Assembly (NCBI GenBank): GCA_964601275.1
Contig: CAZRMV010000010.1
Span: 1-64,000 of the forward strand
Reading direction: 5' to 3'
DNA: 64,000 bases
Source: JAOZPE01 sp964601275
GTDB lineage: Bacteria > Krumholzibacteriota > Krumholzibacteriia > JAJRXK01
Made by a program: the position numbers and the translations under genes. The notes below the pieces were generated by a model. That model saw only the letters and a program-made list of their open reading frames with translations. It was not told the origin of the DNA and made no database searches. This document shows, one piece after another, positions 1-6,869 of the stretch (positions within the stretch are counted from its first letter, which is position 1; the number at the start of each line of letters is the position of its first letter).

Positions 1-371
1 CGGACCACTTCGAGGTCGTAGGGGTTCGAGTTCAGGCCGGTCGAGTACTGGTCGATCACCGCGTAGCCGTTGGCGGCGTCGAGTACCAGGATATTGTCGG
101 CGAGGTAGCGGTTCACCACGAAGATGGTGTCGCCCCAGCGGCGGGCCACCGCGTCGCTGTGGATGGTGTACAGATCGATGCCCACCGTCCACGGCGACTG
201 AAGCAGCATGGTCGAGCACGAACCGGTCGTCTCGTAGGTGGTGGTGGTGCAGAACAGGTCCTGCGCCCAGGCCTCACCGGCGCCGGAAAGCGCCGCCCAA
301 AGCAAGAGCCATCCCGCCGCGAGGCGGAGCTTGGAAGACCATGCCGCCAGGTGATGTCGTCTCGAGTCCAT
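1..371 (-). CDS. Secreted beta-propeller-like protein, N-terminal part (possible BtuG-like corrinoid-binding protein)
   Basis: This is the 5' part of a minus-strand gene that runs off the left edge, so only about 123 residues are visible. The start ATG at 371 has a strong ribosome site (GGGAGGT, 4-5 bases upstream). Residues 1-37 form a signal peptide with an arginine-rich n-region, a hydrophobic stretch and an AWA-Q type cleavage site; no lipobox is seen. The mature part contains strand-rich text such as GDTIFVVNRYLADNILVLD and ends at NSNPYDLEVV, which is the style of YncE/NHL beta-propeller blades. It follows the btuB-like receptor by 62 bases on the same strand, so it should be in the same cobalamin-riboswitch operon. 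In Bacteroides, BtuB works with BtuG, a surface beta-propeller of very high B12 affinity. That this is a functional counterpart is my inference. The fold call rests on a short fragment. Confidence 0.6.
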   Translation of the reverse strand, partial: MDSRRHHLAAWSSKLRLAAGWLLLWAALSGAGEAWAQDLFCTTTTYETTGSCSTMLLQSPWTVGIDLYTIHSDAVARRWGDTIFVVNRYLADNILVLDAANGYAVIDQYSTGLNSNPYDLEVV

Positions 372-433
372 GATGACCTCCCGAAGGGCTCCAGGCCCAA
401 GGCCCCGTCCCTGGCCGGTGCGGCCGGCCGGCG

Positions 434-2611
434 TCAGGGCCCCGTTGCGCCCCCCATCCGCAGAGAGAGAAGGAAACGGCGGCCCGGCAGGGGCCACCCG
501 TACAGGTCGTAGATCGCCTCGTTGTCCGTCAGGTTCTCCACCTTCGCGTCGAGCACGAGGTGGGACAGCTCCAGCCGCAGCCAGATCGCGTGCAGAAGAC
601 GCGCGGGAATCGTCTCGCGGCCGTGTCGGTCGAGGGTGTTGTCGCCCATCGCGGTCAGCTCGTAGCCGGCCTGCCATCGGCGGTGCTTCAGCTTCAGCCC
701 GGCGCCGATCTCGTAGCCGGGGCGTCCGGGCAACGGCTGTCCCCGGAAGGTCGCGTTGTCGCTGCGATCCTCGGTGTGCAGCCAGGTGCCCCGGAAATCG
801 GCGCGGAAGGGCCCGAGCCCCCCGCTGTCCACCTCCACTTCGAGCCCTTCGATGTGCGCCGCGCCGAGGTTCTGCGCGGTGGCCGTGCGCTGGCTGTTGC
901 GCACGAAGGTGATCAACTGGCGGCTGTCGTTGTGGAAGATGCTCAGCAGCAGGCGCCGACCCGACGCGCCGGGGGTGTACACCACCCCCACGTCGCGGTT
1001 GGTGCCGCGCTCGGGCACCAGCGCGGGATTGCCGATCACCGAACCGCGGTTGCCGAAGCGCTCGATCAGGGTGGGCACCCGTTCGTACTCGCCGAGGTTG
1101 CCCTTGAGCACCAGCGCGTCGGTCAACAGGTACCGCAGGTCGATCTGCCAGGTATGCGCCCAGGTGGTCGCGCGCTCGCTGGGACCCTGGGGCAGCTCGT
1201 AGTTGCCGAAGGGCGGCACCCCGTGGAAGCGGTCGCCGTGCAGCTCCAGCCGCGCGCCCGGCGCGATGGCCAGGCGGTCGTCCAGTGCGCGCAGCTCGGG
1301 TTGCAGCGCCGCGGCCAGGGTCAGCCGCGTCTGCGGCGCGCCCTTCTCCTCCTGCGGCCACGTCCGGGTGCTCTGCAGGCGGGCCCAGCGGGCCTCCACC
1401 CGCCAGGCGTCGACCCCCGTTCGGCTGAGCGCGCCCACCGCCTGCACCCCCAGGCTGTTCGTGCCGTCGTGACGCTCGTCGCGCACCAGCGACAGCTCGC
1501 CCTCGCGATCGGAGAATCCCTGGCGGTCGTAGCGGTGGTACAGCTCAGCCCGGCGCAGAAGGCCCAGGCGCGGCCGGGTCCGGCGGAGCCGCACGCGGAA
1601 GTGATGGGTGAACGACCGGCTGCGCGCGTGCAGGGCCTGCAGGTCGCGGCCGGGCAGACCGTACTCGCGCCCGTCCAGCAGCTCGCTGAACTCCCAGGTC
1701 CAGCGCCGGCCTTCGCGGCGCAGGTTCAGCAGGGCGCCGCCGCCGGTGAGGTCGTTGTTCACGCGGGCCGTTCGGAAGTCGTCGTCGGGATTGTAGGGAG
1801 TGCGGTTGTCGAAGTCGTAGTTCCAGTCGCCCTGGCTGGTGAGCATGCGGCCGCGCGCCAGGGCCGTCCACGCGCCGCTCTCCAGCGAGCCGCCGCCCTC
1901 CAGGGCGAAGGTGCGGTAGCTGCCGCCCACCGCGCGGGTCCACAGGGGTTCGCTGCCGCTGGCGGTGGTCAGGTGGATCGCGCCGCCCAGACCCGCGCCG
2001 CCCAGCACCAAGGGCGCCGCGCCGCGGTACACCTCGATGCGGTCGAGCGACTGCAGGGGGATGTCGGCCAGGTTCGTCTCGCCGCCCGCCGGGTCGGAGA
2101 GCAGCGCCCCGTCCAGGTAGACGGGGACCTGCGCCGCGGTCGAGCCGCGGATGCTCACGCTGCTGTACGAGCCGATGCCCCCGGCTTCCTTCACCGTCAC
2201 CCCGACCGCGTCGGACAGCACCGAGGCCGCGCTCTGAAGCCCGCCCGACCAGCTCGAACGGTTCAGCACCGAGGAGAAGGCCCCCTCGCGGTCGAGGATC
2301 TCCTGGCGCCGCCGCCGCCGCGCCCGCACCTCCAGGGGGGGGGCGATGTAGGCCTGGGTGGAATCGATGGTGCCGTGGGGGAGGAGGACCCCCGAGGAAT
2401 CGGCGGCGGCGAGCAGGACGGCCGACGAAGCCTCACCGGGGAGGCTTTCGTCACGCAGGCGATCGGCCGGCGCCGCTGTCTTGTCGACCGCCGCACACAC
2501 CGACGCCCCCGCGCCCAGCAGGAGCGACCACGCAAGTAGCAGCATCGCAAGACGACAGGCCCGGGCTCCCCCGAAGCGGGGAGCGTCCCCGGGCGGACGC
2601 ACGTACACCAC
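434..2611 (-). CDS. btuB: TonB-dependent outer-membrane receptor, BtuB-like (cobalamin uptake)
   Basis: A TonB-dependent receptor that probably imports cobalamin or other corrinoids across the outer membrane using TonB energy. After the signal peptide comes a plug domain with SVSIRGSTAAQVPVYLDG and IPLQSLDRIEVYRG, then a long beta-barrel rich in alternating aromatic and charged strands. The reading frame stays open up to 2788, but that upstream part lies inside a cobalamin riboswitch and cannot be protein. I place the start at GTG 2611 (or GTG 2608), just after the purine-rich run GAGGGGGAGGGA; ATG 2545 at the signal peptide core is an alternative without a good ribosome site. The signal peptide is MLLLAWSLLLGAGASVCA. 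The riboswitch makes the corrinoid substrate likely. The downstream partner is the beta-propeller gene starting at 371. The C-terminus does not end in the usual phenylalanine. Confidence 0.85.
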   Translation of the reverse strand: MVYVRPPGDAPRFGGARACRLAMLLLAWSLLLGAGASVCAAVDKTAAPADRLRDESLPGEASSAVLLAAADSSGVLLPHGTIDSTQAYIAPPLEVRARRRRRQEILDREGAFSSVLNRSSWSGGLQSAASVLSDAVGVTVKEAGGIGSYSSVSIRGSTAAQVPVYLDGALLSDPAGGETNLADIPLQSLDRIEVYRGAAPLVLGGAGLGGAIHLTTASGSEPLWTRAVGGSYRTFALEGGGSLESGAWTALARGRMLTSQGDWNYDFDNRTPYNPDDDFRTARVNNDLTGGGALLNLRREGRRWTWEFSELLDGREYGLPGRDLQALHARSRSFTHHFRVRLRRTRPRLGLLRRAELYHRYDRQGFSDREGELSLVRDERHDGTNSLGVQAVGALSRTGVDAWRVEARWARLQSTRTWPQEEKGAPQTRLTLAAALQPELRALDDRLAIAPGARLELHGDRFHGVPPFGNYELPQGPSERATTWAHTWQIDLRYLLTDALVLKGNLGEYERVPTLIERFGNRGSVIGNPALVPERGTNRDVGVVYTPGASGRRLLLSIFHNDSRQLITFVRNSQRTATAQNLGAAHIEGLEVEVDSGGLGPFRADFRGTWLHTEDRSDNATFRGQPLPGRPGYEIGAGLKLKHRRWQAGYELTAMGDNTLDRHGRETIPARLLHAIWLRLELSHLVLDAKVENLTDNEAIYDLYGWPLPGRRFLLSLRMGGATGP

Positions 2612-2640
2612 CGTCCCTCCCCCTCGAAGGTGCAGGTGGA

Positions 2641-2825
2641 AACGCCCGGGGTCGGTCTCCTGGCTTCCGGCTCGAACCGAACGCTGCGCCTTCCCGGGGT
2701 CGCCCCCAGTGGCGTCGTGCATCGTTCGTCGCCGGTTACAGTGGCGGGGCCGCGCTGGACTTTCACCAGACTTCCACGTCAGTCCCACCGGGCGTCGGAT
2801 TGGGGTCCCTCACGGGACCGCCGGC
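2641..2825 (-). promoter_or_regulatory. Cobalamin (adenosylcobalamin) riboswitch
   Basis: Read on the minus strand, this leader contains the hallmark cobalamin riboswitch blocks in order: GGTGAAAGTCCAGCGCGG, CCCGCCACTGTAACCGG, GCCACTGGG, GGGAAGGCGC and the B12 box AGCCAGGAGACCGAC at 2651-2665. A first hairpin (GGTCCC-gtga-GGGACC, 2804-2819) lies at the predicted transcription start. The element ends about 30-40 bases before the btuB GTG start, so it probably works by hiding the ribosome site or by termination in that gap. When cobalamin is abundant, receptor expression should drop. Confidence 0.93.
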
Positions 2826-2855
2826 AGTGTAGAACCGCCCGCCCGGCCGGGGCAA
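2826..2855 (-). promoter_or_regulatory. Predicted promoter of the btuB operon
   Basis: On the minus strand there is a TTGCCC -35 box (2855-2850), an 18 bp spacer and a TACACT -10 box (2831-2826). The expected start point, about 2819, coincides with the first hairpin of the riboswitch, which supports both calls. The same TTGCCC box recurs at other predicted promoters in this window. Confidence 0.6.
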
Positions 2856-2967
2856 GGGGGTTTTTCCCGGGGTTCCCCTGGTGTCGTCCGGCCCGGGTCG
2901 ACGTCCCGGCATGGGCATCGAGCCGTGGCGGACGGGGGACCGTGTTCGCCTGGGCAGCTTTTCCTTC

Positions 2968-2996
2968 TTGCGGTTTGATCATAAGCCGCTTATGTT
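2968..2996 (+). promoter_or_regulatory. Predicted promoter with operator palindrome for the antitoxin-like gene
   Basis: A TTGCGG -35 box (2968-2973) is followed by a 17 bp spacer and a TATGTT -10 box (2991-2996). The perfect palindrome CATAAGC-C-GCTTATG at 2980-2994 covers the spacer and the start of the -10 box, an ideal position for autorepression. Only six bases separate the -10 box from the ATG at 3003, so the transcript would be leaderless. Confidence 0.5.
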
Positions 2997-3002
2997 CTGG
3001 AC

Positions 3003-3269
3003 ATGCAACGAAGTGTCCACAAGTACCTCTCGGAGATCGGACGCCGGGGCGGCCGTGTCAGCCGGCGCCGGTTGAGCCGGGAGGAGGCCCGACGCATGGT
3101 CCGGGTCCGCGAGGCTCGACGGGCCTACCGGCGTTTCCATGCCCAGTGCTTCTGGTCTTCGCCCCCGGAGCTCGAGATCGGGGCCGCCGATATCCAGTGG
3201 GTCGCCGAAGGTCTGAGGCGGCATGGAGGACGGACGGCCTGGGAAGTGGCGGCGAAGCTATGCCCTTGA
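3003..3269 (+). CDS. Small AbiEii-associated antitoxin-like protein
   Basis: An 88-residue, strongly basic protein. The first 40 residues (YLSEIGRRGGRVSRRRLS, then EEARRMVRVREARRAYRRF) look like a DNA-binding antitoxin head. The rest (QWVAEGLRRHGGRTAWEVAAKLC) matches from memory a widespread small family encoded directly upstream of AbiEii-type nucleotidyltransferase toxins. That context is kept here, because the next reading frame begins ten bases before this stop with the typical toxin N-terminus. No ribosome site precedes ATG 3003, and the promoter lies so close that the mRNA is probably leaderless. A palindrome in the promoter suggests autoregulation. The toxin partner is broken, so this is an orphan antitoxin or a domesticated regulator. 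Family naming is from pattern memory, not a search. Confidence 0.7.
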   Translation: MQRSVHKYLSEIGRRGGRVSRRRLSREEARRMVRVREARRAYRRFHAQCFWSSPPELEIGAADIQWVAEGLRRHGGRTAWEVAAKLCP

Positions 3270-3406
3270 CCAGCTTCCAAGCGCAACTCGGGCGATGGCT
3301 CGCGAAGAACCGCAGCGAGGACAGCTATGTGGCCGGTGGAGCGCCGCCCACTGTGCCGCACCATGGAAGACCGGGCGGAGTGCTCCCGCGGATCGTCGAT
3401 GCCTGA
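3260..3406 (+). pseudogene. Collapsed AbiEii-like nucleotidyltransferase toxin gene (internal deletion)
   Basis: A 48-codon frame overlaps the end of the antitoxin-like gene by ten bases. Its first 28 residues (MPLTSFQAQLGRWLAKNR and SEDSYVAGGA) match the conserved start of AbiEii-type toxins paired with such antitoxins. Right where the nucleotidyltransferase core should begin, the sequence jumps to PHHGRPGGVLPRIVDA and stops. That tail resembles the usual C-terminus of these toxins (H.G...GG..P.I). The simplest reading is a large in-frame deletion that removed the catalytic core and left the two ends joined. The remaining 89 bases to 3495 show no gene. The C-terminal match is short and from memory, so simple truncation followed by random frame is possible. 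Confidence 0.55.
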
Positions 3407-3495
3407 CGGACCGGCCCCATGAAGCGGCGACGCGTCGAAGAGTTCGGAGGCCGTCTGCCTGCGCGTCCACTGGCGCAAGAAGTGGTGAGCGCACC

Positions 3496-5079
3496 TCACC
3501 TGCCGGGATCGTGGTACCGCCGGTTCGGCTCCAGCCACAGACGCCGGGCCGAGTAGTCCAGCCGCAGGTGGAAGCGCGACAGCACCCCGGCGCCGAGCAC
3601 TCCGGCCACCTCGGTGCTGGAGAACAGTCCTTCTCCCGCTTCATTGAAGTTGACCGGAAGATCGTCGAAGGTGAAACGCCCGAGACGCAGGCTCTTCAGG
3701 GCGCCCCGTTGCGCGTGGCTCACTCCCCCGACACCCTGCACCCCGGCATCCTCCAGCTTCCCCCGCCCGCCGCGTTCCAGGAGCCGGTGCTTCTCCACGA
3801 AGGGTGCGGTCAGATCGAGGGTGTCATTGCTCCCGGTGTCCACGTGCACCCAGGCCGCGATGCCCTCGATCTCCACCTCGATGGTGGGCACGTTGGCGTC
3901 CATGCGCAGGGTGAACTCCTGGGCCCCGGCCGGGGGCCGGAAGCCTTCGCGGTCGATCAGCCGCACCCGCCGGTTCTCGTAATCGATGTCGACCACCACC
4001 AGTCGCAGGGTGTCGTAGCCCAGCACGCCCAACACCTCGTCGGCTCCCAGCAGGGGCGCGATCCCGCCCAGGTCGACGGTGACCCAGCTCTGATGGGGAA
4101 ACTCCGCCCTGCCCAGCTCGAGGTGGTCGATCTCGACCAGTTGGGCCGCGGTGGTTCCCGCCGCCCCGGTGGCCTCCAGCGTTCCCTGGGCGGACAGGCC
4201 CAGTGCATGCAGCCGGGCGCGGTCGAGGATGCTGCCGCCCGCCCCGGTGTCGAGCAGGAAGAGACCCTCGTGTCCACGATCGACCACCCCGTGCAGGAGG
4301 ATGTGGTCGCCCTTGCCGGCCATCTCGAGCCAGCCGCTGGTCCTTCCCCCGTGGAAGATCACCCCGGACGAGGGCGCGGCGGGACGACGGTAGGCCTCGC
4401 GTCCGCGCGGCGGGGTCAACTCCACCGATTCCAGGCGAGCGGTCAGCCGCATGTCCCGGCCCATCTCCATCCGCATCACCGAGGGCATCCACACCCCCTC
4501 GACCGGCCGGTAGTCCTCGTAGACCGTGCGCAGCTCCATCTGCCCGCTGTCCCACGAGCTCTCGGCGAGGCGCCAGGTCTTCGCGTCGAGGGTGAGGATC
4601 TCCGGGGCTGCGCCCATCAATTCCAGCGAGAGTCGCGTTCGCCCCAGGCTGTCGGGTTCGACGAGCCGGCGTCGCAACGGCAGGGGAGGACGGCGCAGCA
4701 GGTAGGCCCCGGTGTTCACCAGCGATTCCAGTTGGGCGTTCACTTCCTCGCTGCCCTCGGCCCGGCGCACCGACCCGTTGCGGTCCATCACCCAGCCTTC
4801 GGTGCCATCGTAGCCGGTCTCCAGGGTCAGCGGGCCCAGCTCCAGCCGGCTCCAGGTGTACAGGGGGGCCTCGGACCAACTCTCGATGCGCCCGCGCAGT
4901 CCCAGGCCCTCGACCGTGCCTTTCATGTGGATCGCCCGGGTGAGCAGGTGGTCGCGGGAAAAGCCCATCGCCCGGGCATGGCGGTCGAGCACCTCGTCGA
5001 GGGAGGGTTCCTGCGCCGCCACCGAGATCGCCGCGCCGATCAGGATCGACCACCCCAACAGACCCACCATTCGCTTCAT
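3496..5079 (-). CDS. Secreted two-lobed retropepsin-like aspartyl protease
   Basis: A 527-residue exported protein with two aspartyl-protease lobes. The signal peptide covers residues 1-22 (GLLGWSILIGAAISVAAQ). Residues 23-240 form an outer-membrane-lipoprotein-like beta-rich region with LETGYDGTEGW. The first lobe carries FLLDTGAGGS near residue 277 and the second carries VHVDTGSNDTLDL near residue 414. Each lobe is followed by hydrophobic-glycine strands (LGVLGYDTL, VLGAGVLSRF), as in pepsin-like folds. Eukaryotic pepsins need one D[TS]G from each lobe, and both are intact here. I chose ATG 5079, which has an AGGGGG site, over the GTG nine bases upstream. It starts 12 bases after the TSUP permease and is cotranscribed. 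Substrate unknown; periplasmic peptide processing is a guess. Confidence 0.8.
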   Translation of the reverse strand: MKRMVGLLGWSILIGAAISVAAQEPSLDEVLDRHARAMGFSRDHLLTRAIHMKGTVEGLGLRGRIESWSEAPLYTWSRLELGPLTLETGYDGTEGWVMDRNGSVRRAEGSEEVNAQLESLVNTGAYLLRRPPLPLRRRLVEPDSLGRTRLSLELMGAAPEILTLDAKTWRLAESSWDSGQMELRTVYEDYRPVEGVWMPSVMRMEMGRDMRLTARLESVELTPPRGREAYRRPAAPSSGVIFHGGRTSGWLEMAGKGDHILLHGVVDRGHEGLFLLDTGAGGSILDRARLHALGLSAQGTLEATGAAGTTAAQLVEIDHLELGRAEFPHQSWVTVDLGGIAPLLGADEVLGVLGYDTLRLVVVDIDYENRRVRLIDREGFRPPAGAQEFTLRMDANVPTIEVEIEGIAAWVHVDTGSNDTLDLTAPFVEKHRLLERGGRGKLEDAGVQGVGGVSHAQRGALKSLRLGRFTFDDLPVNFNEAGEGLFSSTEVAGVLGAGVLSRFHLRLDYSARRLWLEPNRRYHDPGR

Positions 5080-5091
5080 GTCACGCACCCC

Positions 5092-5880
5092 CTACGACAT
5101 CCGGAAACTGTCGACCAGCAACTTCACCGCGAAGGCGATCACGCACACCACCAGGAAACGCCGCACCCACCGTTCGCCGTGCTCCATCTGCGCGTGGGTG
5201 CCCACGTAGCCCCCGATCATGGTGCCCGCGCCCAGGACCAGGCCGGGCTGCCACCAGACCAGTCCCTCCCGCCAGAACAGAACCAGGGCCAGCACCTGCA
5301 GGAACAGCACCACGAAGACCTTCACCGCGTTGGTGCGCACCAGGTCCAGGCCGCCCAGGCGGTTCACCGCGGCGATGAGCAGGAACCCCGCCCCTGCCTG
5401 GATCACCCCGGCGTAGATCCCCAGCAGGAAGAAGCTGCCCGCGAGCCACCAGGGATGGGGCACGCCCCCCGGCTGCCGGCGCGTTCCGCCGACCGGGCCT
5501 TCCTTGCCCCGCGGCCGCCGCAGGATGATTCCCAGGACGAAGAGCAAGATGACCGCGAGGATGCGGCGGAACCACACCTCGTCCAACCCGATCGCGATCC
5601 GGGTGCCCAGCCAGGCGCCGGGCAAGGCCGGCAGCAGGAGCAGCAGGGACAGGCGAACGGGCAGCCGGCCGCCCCGGGCGAAGGCGGAGGAGGAGACCGT
5701 GTTCTGCAGGACTAGGCCCACGCGGTTGGTGGCGTTGGCCACCGTGGTGGGCAGGCCGAGGAAGATCAACGCGGGCAGGGTGATCAACGAGCCCCCACCC
5801 GCGTTGACGTTGATGAAGCCCGCGGCCAGGCCGGCCAGCAGGAGCACTCCCAGGCGCAGCGGCTCCAGTCCGTCGAACAT
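5092..5880 (-). CDS. TSUP (TauE/SafE) family membrane permease
   Basis: A 262-residue polytopic inner-membrane protein of the TauE/SafE anion-permease family, which exports sulfite, sulfonates or related organic anions. The N-terminus has LLLAGLAAGFINVNAGGGSL and the typical NATNRVGLVLQN segment, and the C-terminal repeat has GIYAGVIQAGAGFLL. About seven to eight hydrophobic helices are visible. Length is usual for the family. No ribosome site precedes ATG 5880. Instead a -10-like TAGCCT ends exactly six bases before it, suggesting a leaderless message. It is followed by the aspartyl protease gene after 12 bases. Substrate cannot be told from sequence; a sulfur anion would fit the sulfate-activating enzyme elsewhere in the window. 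Confidence 0.88.
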   Translation of the reverse strand: MFDGLEPLRLGVLLLAGLAAGFINVNAGGGSLITLPALIFLGLPTTVANATNRVGLVLQNTVSSSAFARGGRLPVRLSLLLLLPALPGAWLGTRIAIGLDEVWFRRILAVILLFVLGIILRRPRGKEGPVGGTRRQPGGVPHPWWLAGSFFLLGIYAGVIQAGAGFLLIAAVNRLGGLDLVRTNAVKVFVVLFLQVLALVLFWREGLVWWQPGLVLGAGTMIGGYVGTHAQMEHGERWVRRFLVVCVIAFAVKLLVDSFRMS

Positions 5881-5886
5881 GGCCCC

Positions 5887-5915
5887 AGGCTAGGCCCCGG
5901 GACCGACGCTGTCGA
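5887..5915 (-). promoter_or_regulatory. Predicted leaderless promoter for the TSUP permease gene
   Basis: On the minus strand TCGACA (5915-5910), a 17 bp spacer and TAGCCT (5892-5887) precede ATG 5880 with exactly six bases between. The start point should fall on the A of the ATG. The -10 box is weak (three of six consensus bases), so the call rests mostly on spacing and the good -35 box. Confidence 0.42.
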
Positions 5916-5932
5916 GGAAAGAGCCCCCTTTC

Positions 5933-5961
5933 TTGCCCCCTCCGCCATCCTGGTCTAAGGT
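5933..5961 (+). promoter_or_regulatory. Predicted promoter of the MBL-lipA-kinase-regulator operon
   Basis: TTGCCC (5933-5938), a 17 bp spacer and TAAGGT (5956-5961) lie in the divergent gap between the permease and hydrolase genes, about 37 bases before ATG 5999. Confidence 0.45.
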
Positions 5962-5998
5962 GAGCGCACCGCAGCCCCCGGTGACGAGGTGTGATTTC

Positions 5999-6847
5999 AT
6001 GCAATTCGGTTCGTGGAACGCCGAGATCCTCAGCGACGGATTCTACCTGCTCGACGGCGGCTCGATGTTCGGGGTCGTCCCCCGCGTGCTGTGGGAGAAG
6101 AAGCACGAGCCCGACGACAAGAACCGCATCCGGCTGGCCCTGCACTGCCTGTTGTTGCGCGACGGCGAGCGCACCGTCCTCGTCGACAATGGGATGGGCG
6201 ACGGCTGGCACGAGAAGCAGGTGCGGATCTACGGCCTCGAGCGCCCCGACGGCGGCCTGCTCGACGACCTGCGGCGCCACGGGCTCGAGCCCGAAGAGGT
6301 CACCGATGTGGTCCTCACCCACCTGCATTTCGACCACGCGGGGGGGACGGTGCGCTTCGCCGAAGACGGAAGCACTTCCCTGACCTTCCCCAATGCCCGG
6401 CACTGGATCTCCAAGGCCAACCTGAAGTGGGGCGAAGCGCCCACCGAGCGCGACCGCGCCAGCTACCTGCGCCCCCGCTGGGAGATGCTGCTCGAAGACG
6501 AGGAGCACCTGCGACTCGTCGACGGCGCCCAGGAGATCCTGCCCGGACTGCGCACCCTGCCGGTCAGCGGCCACACTCCCGGCCAGCAACTGGTGGTGGC
6601 GGGCGACGAGACCGCCCGGGTGCTGTTCGCGGGTGACCTCATTCCCTTCGCCAGCCAGTTGCGCATCCCCTGGATCATGGGCTTCGACCTGAACCCCCTG
6701 CTCACCCTCAACGAGAAGAAGGACATCCTCGCCCGGGCCGCCGCCGAGGACTGGGTGCTGGTGTTCGAACACGATCCGGAGATCCCCGCCGCGCGCATCG
6801 CGGCCGACGACGGCAACTTCATGGTGAAGGAACGGCTGGAATTCTAG
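5999..6847 (+). CDS. Metallo-beta-lactamase-fold hydrolase
   Basis: A 282-residue cytoplasmic MBL-fold hydrolase. The metal-binding motif HLHFDH sits near residue 110 (VVLTHLHFDHAGGTVRF). Further ligands are the His in LPVSGHTPGQQL, the Asp in FAGDLIPF and the C-terminal His of VFEHDPEIP. The start ATG 5999 has a GAGGTG ribosome site seven bases upstream; the frame is open further upstream without a good start. Such proteins include N-acyl-homoserine-lactone-type and other small-molecule esterases, but the substrate cannot be read here. It is followed by lipA after 22 bases and likely shares its promoter. Confidence 0.88.
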   Translation: MQFGSWNAEILSDGFYLLDGGSMFGVVPRVLWEKKHEPDDKNRIRLALHCLLLRDGERTVLVDNGMGDGWHEKQVRIYGLERPDGGLLDDLRRHGLEPEEVTDVVLTHLHFDHAGGTVRFAEDGSTSLTFPNARHWISKANLKWGEAPTERDRASYLRPRWEMLLEDEEHLRLVDGAQEILPGLRTLPVSGHTPGQQLVVAGDETARVLFAGDLIPFASQLRIPWIMGFDLNPLLTLNEKKDILARAAAEDWVLVFEHDPEIPAARIAADDGNFMVKERLEF

Positions 6848-6869
6848 CCTCGCGCAGGAAGGCCCGGCG

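Noticed and set aside
3223..5715. An 830-codon open frame opposite the protease and permease genes
   Set aside because: Antisense open frames are expected at this GC content. The translation is rich in H, Q, P and G without motifs, and both opposite genes have clear domains.
5920..5960. A TGGCGGAGGGGGCAA sequence on the minus strand as a sigma-54 site for the permease
   Set aside because: The GG to GC spacing is one base short and the TTGCA box is missing.
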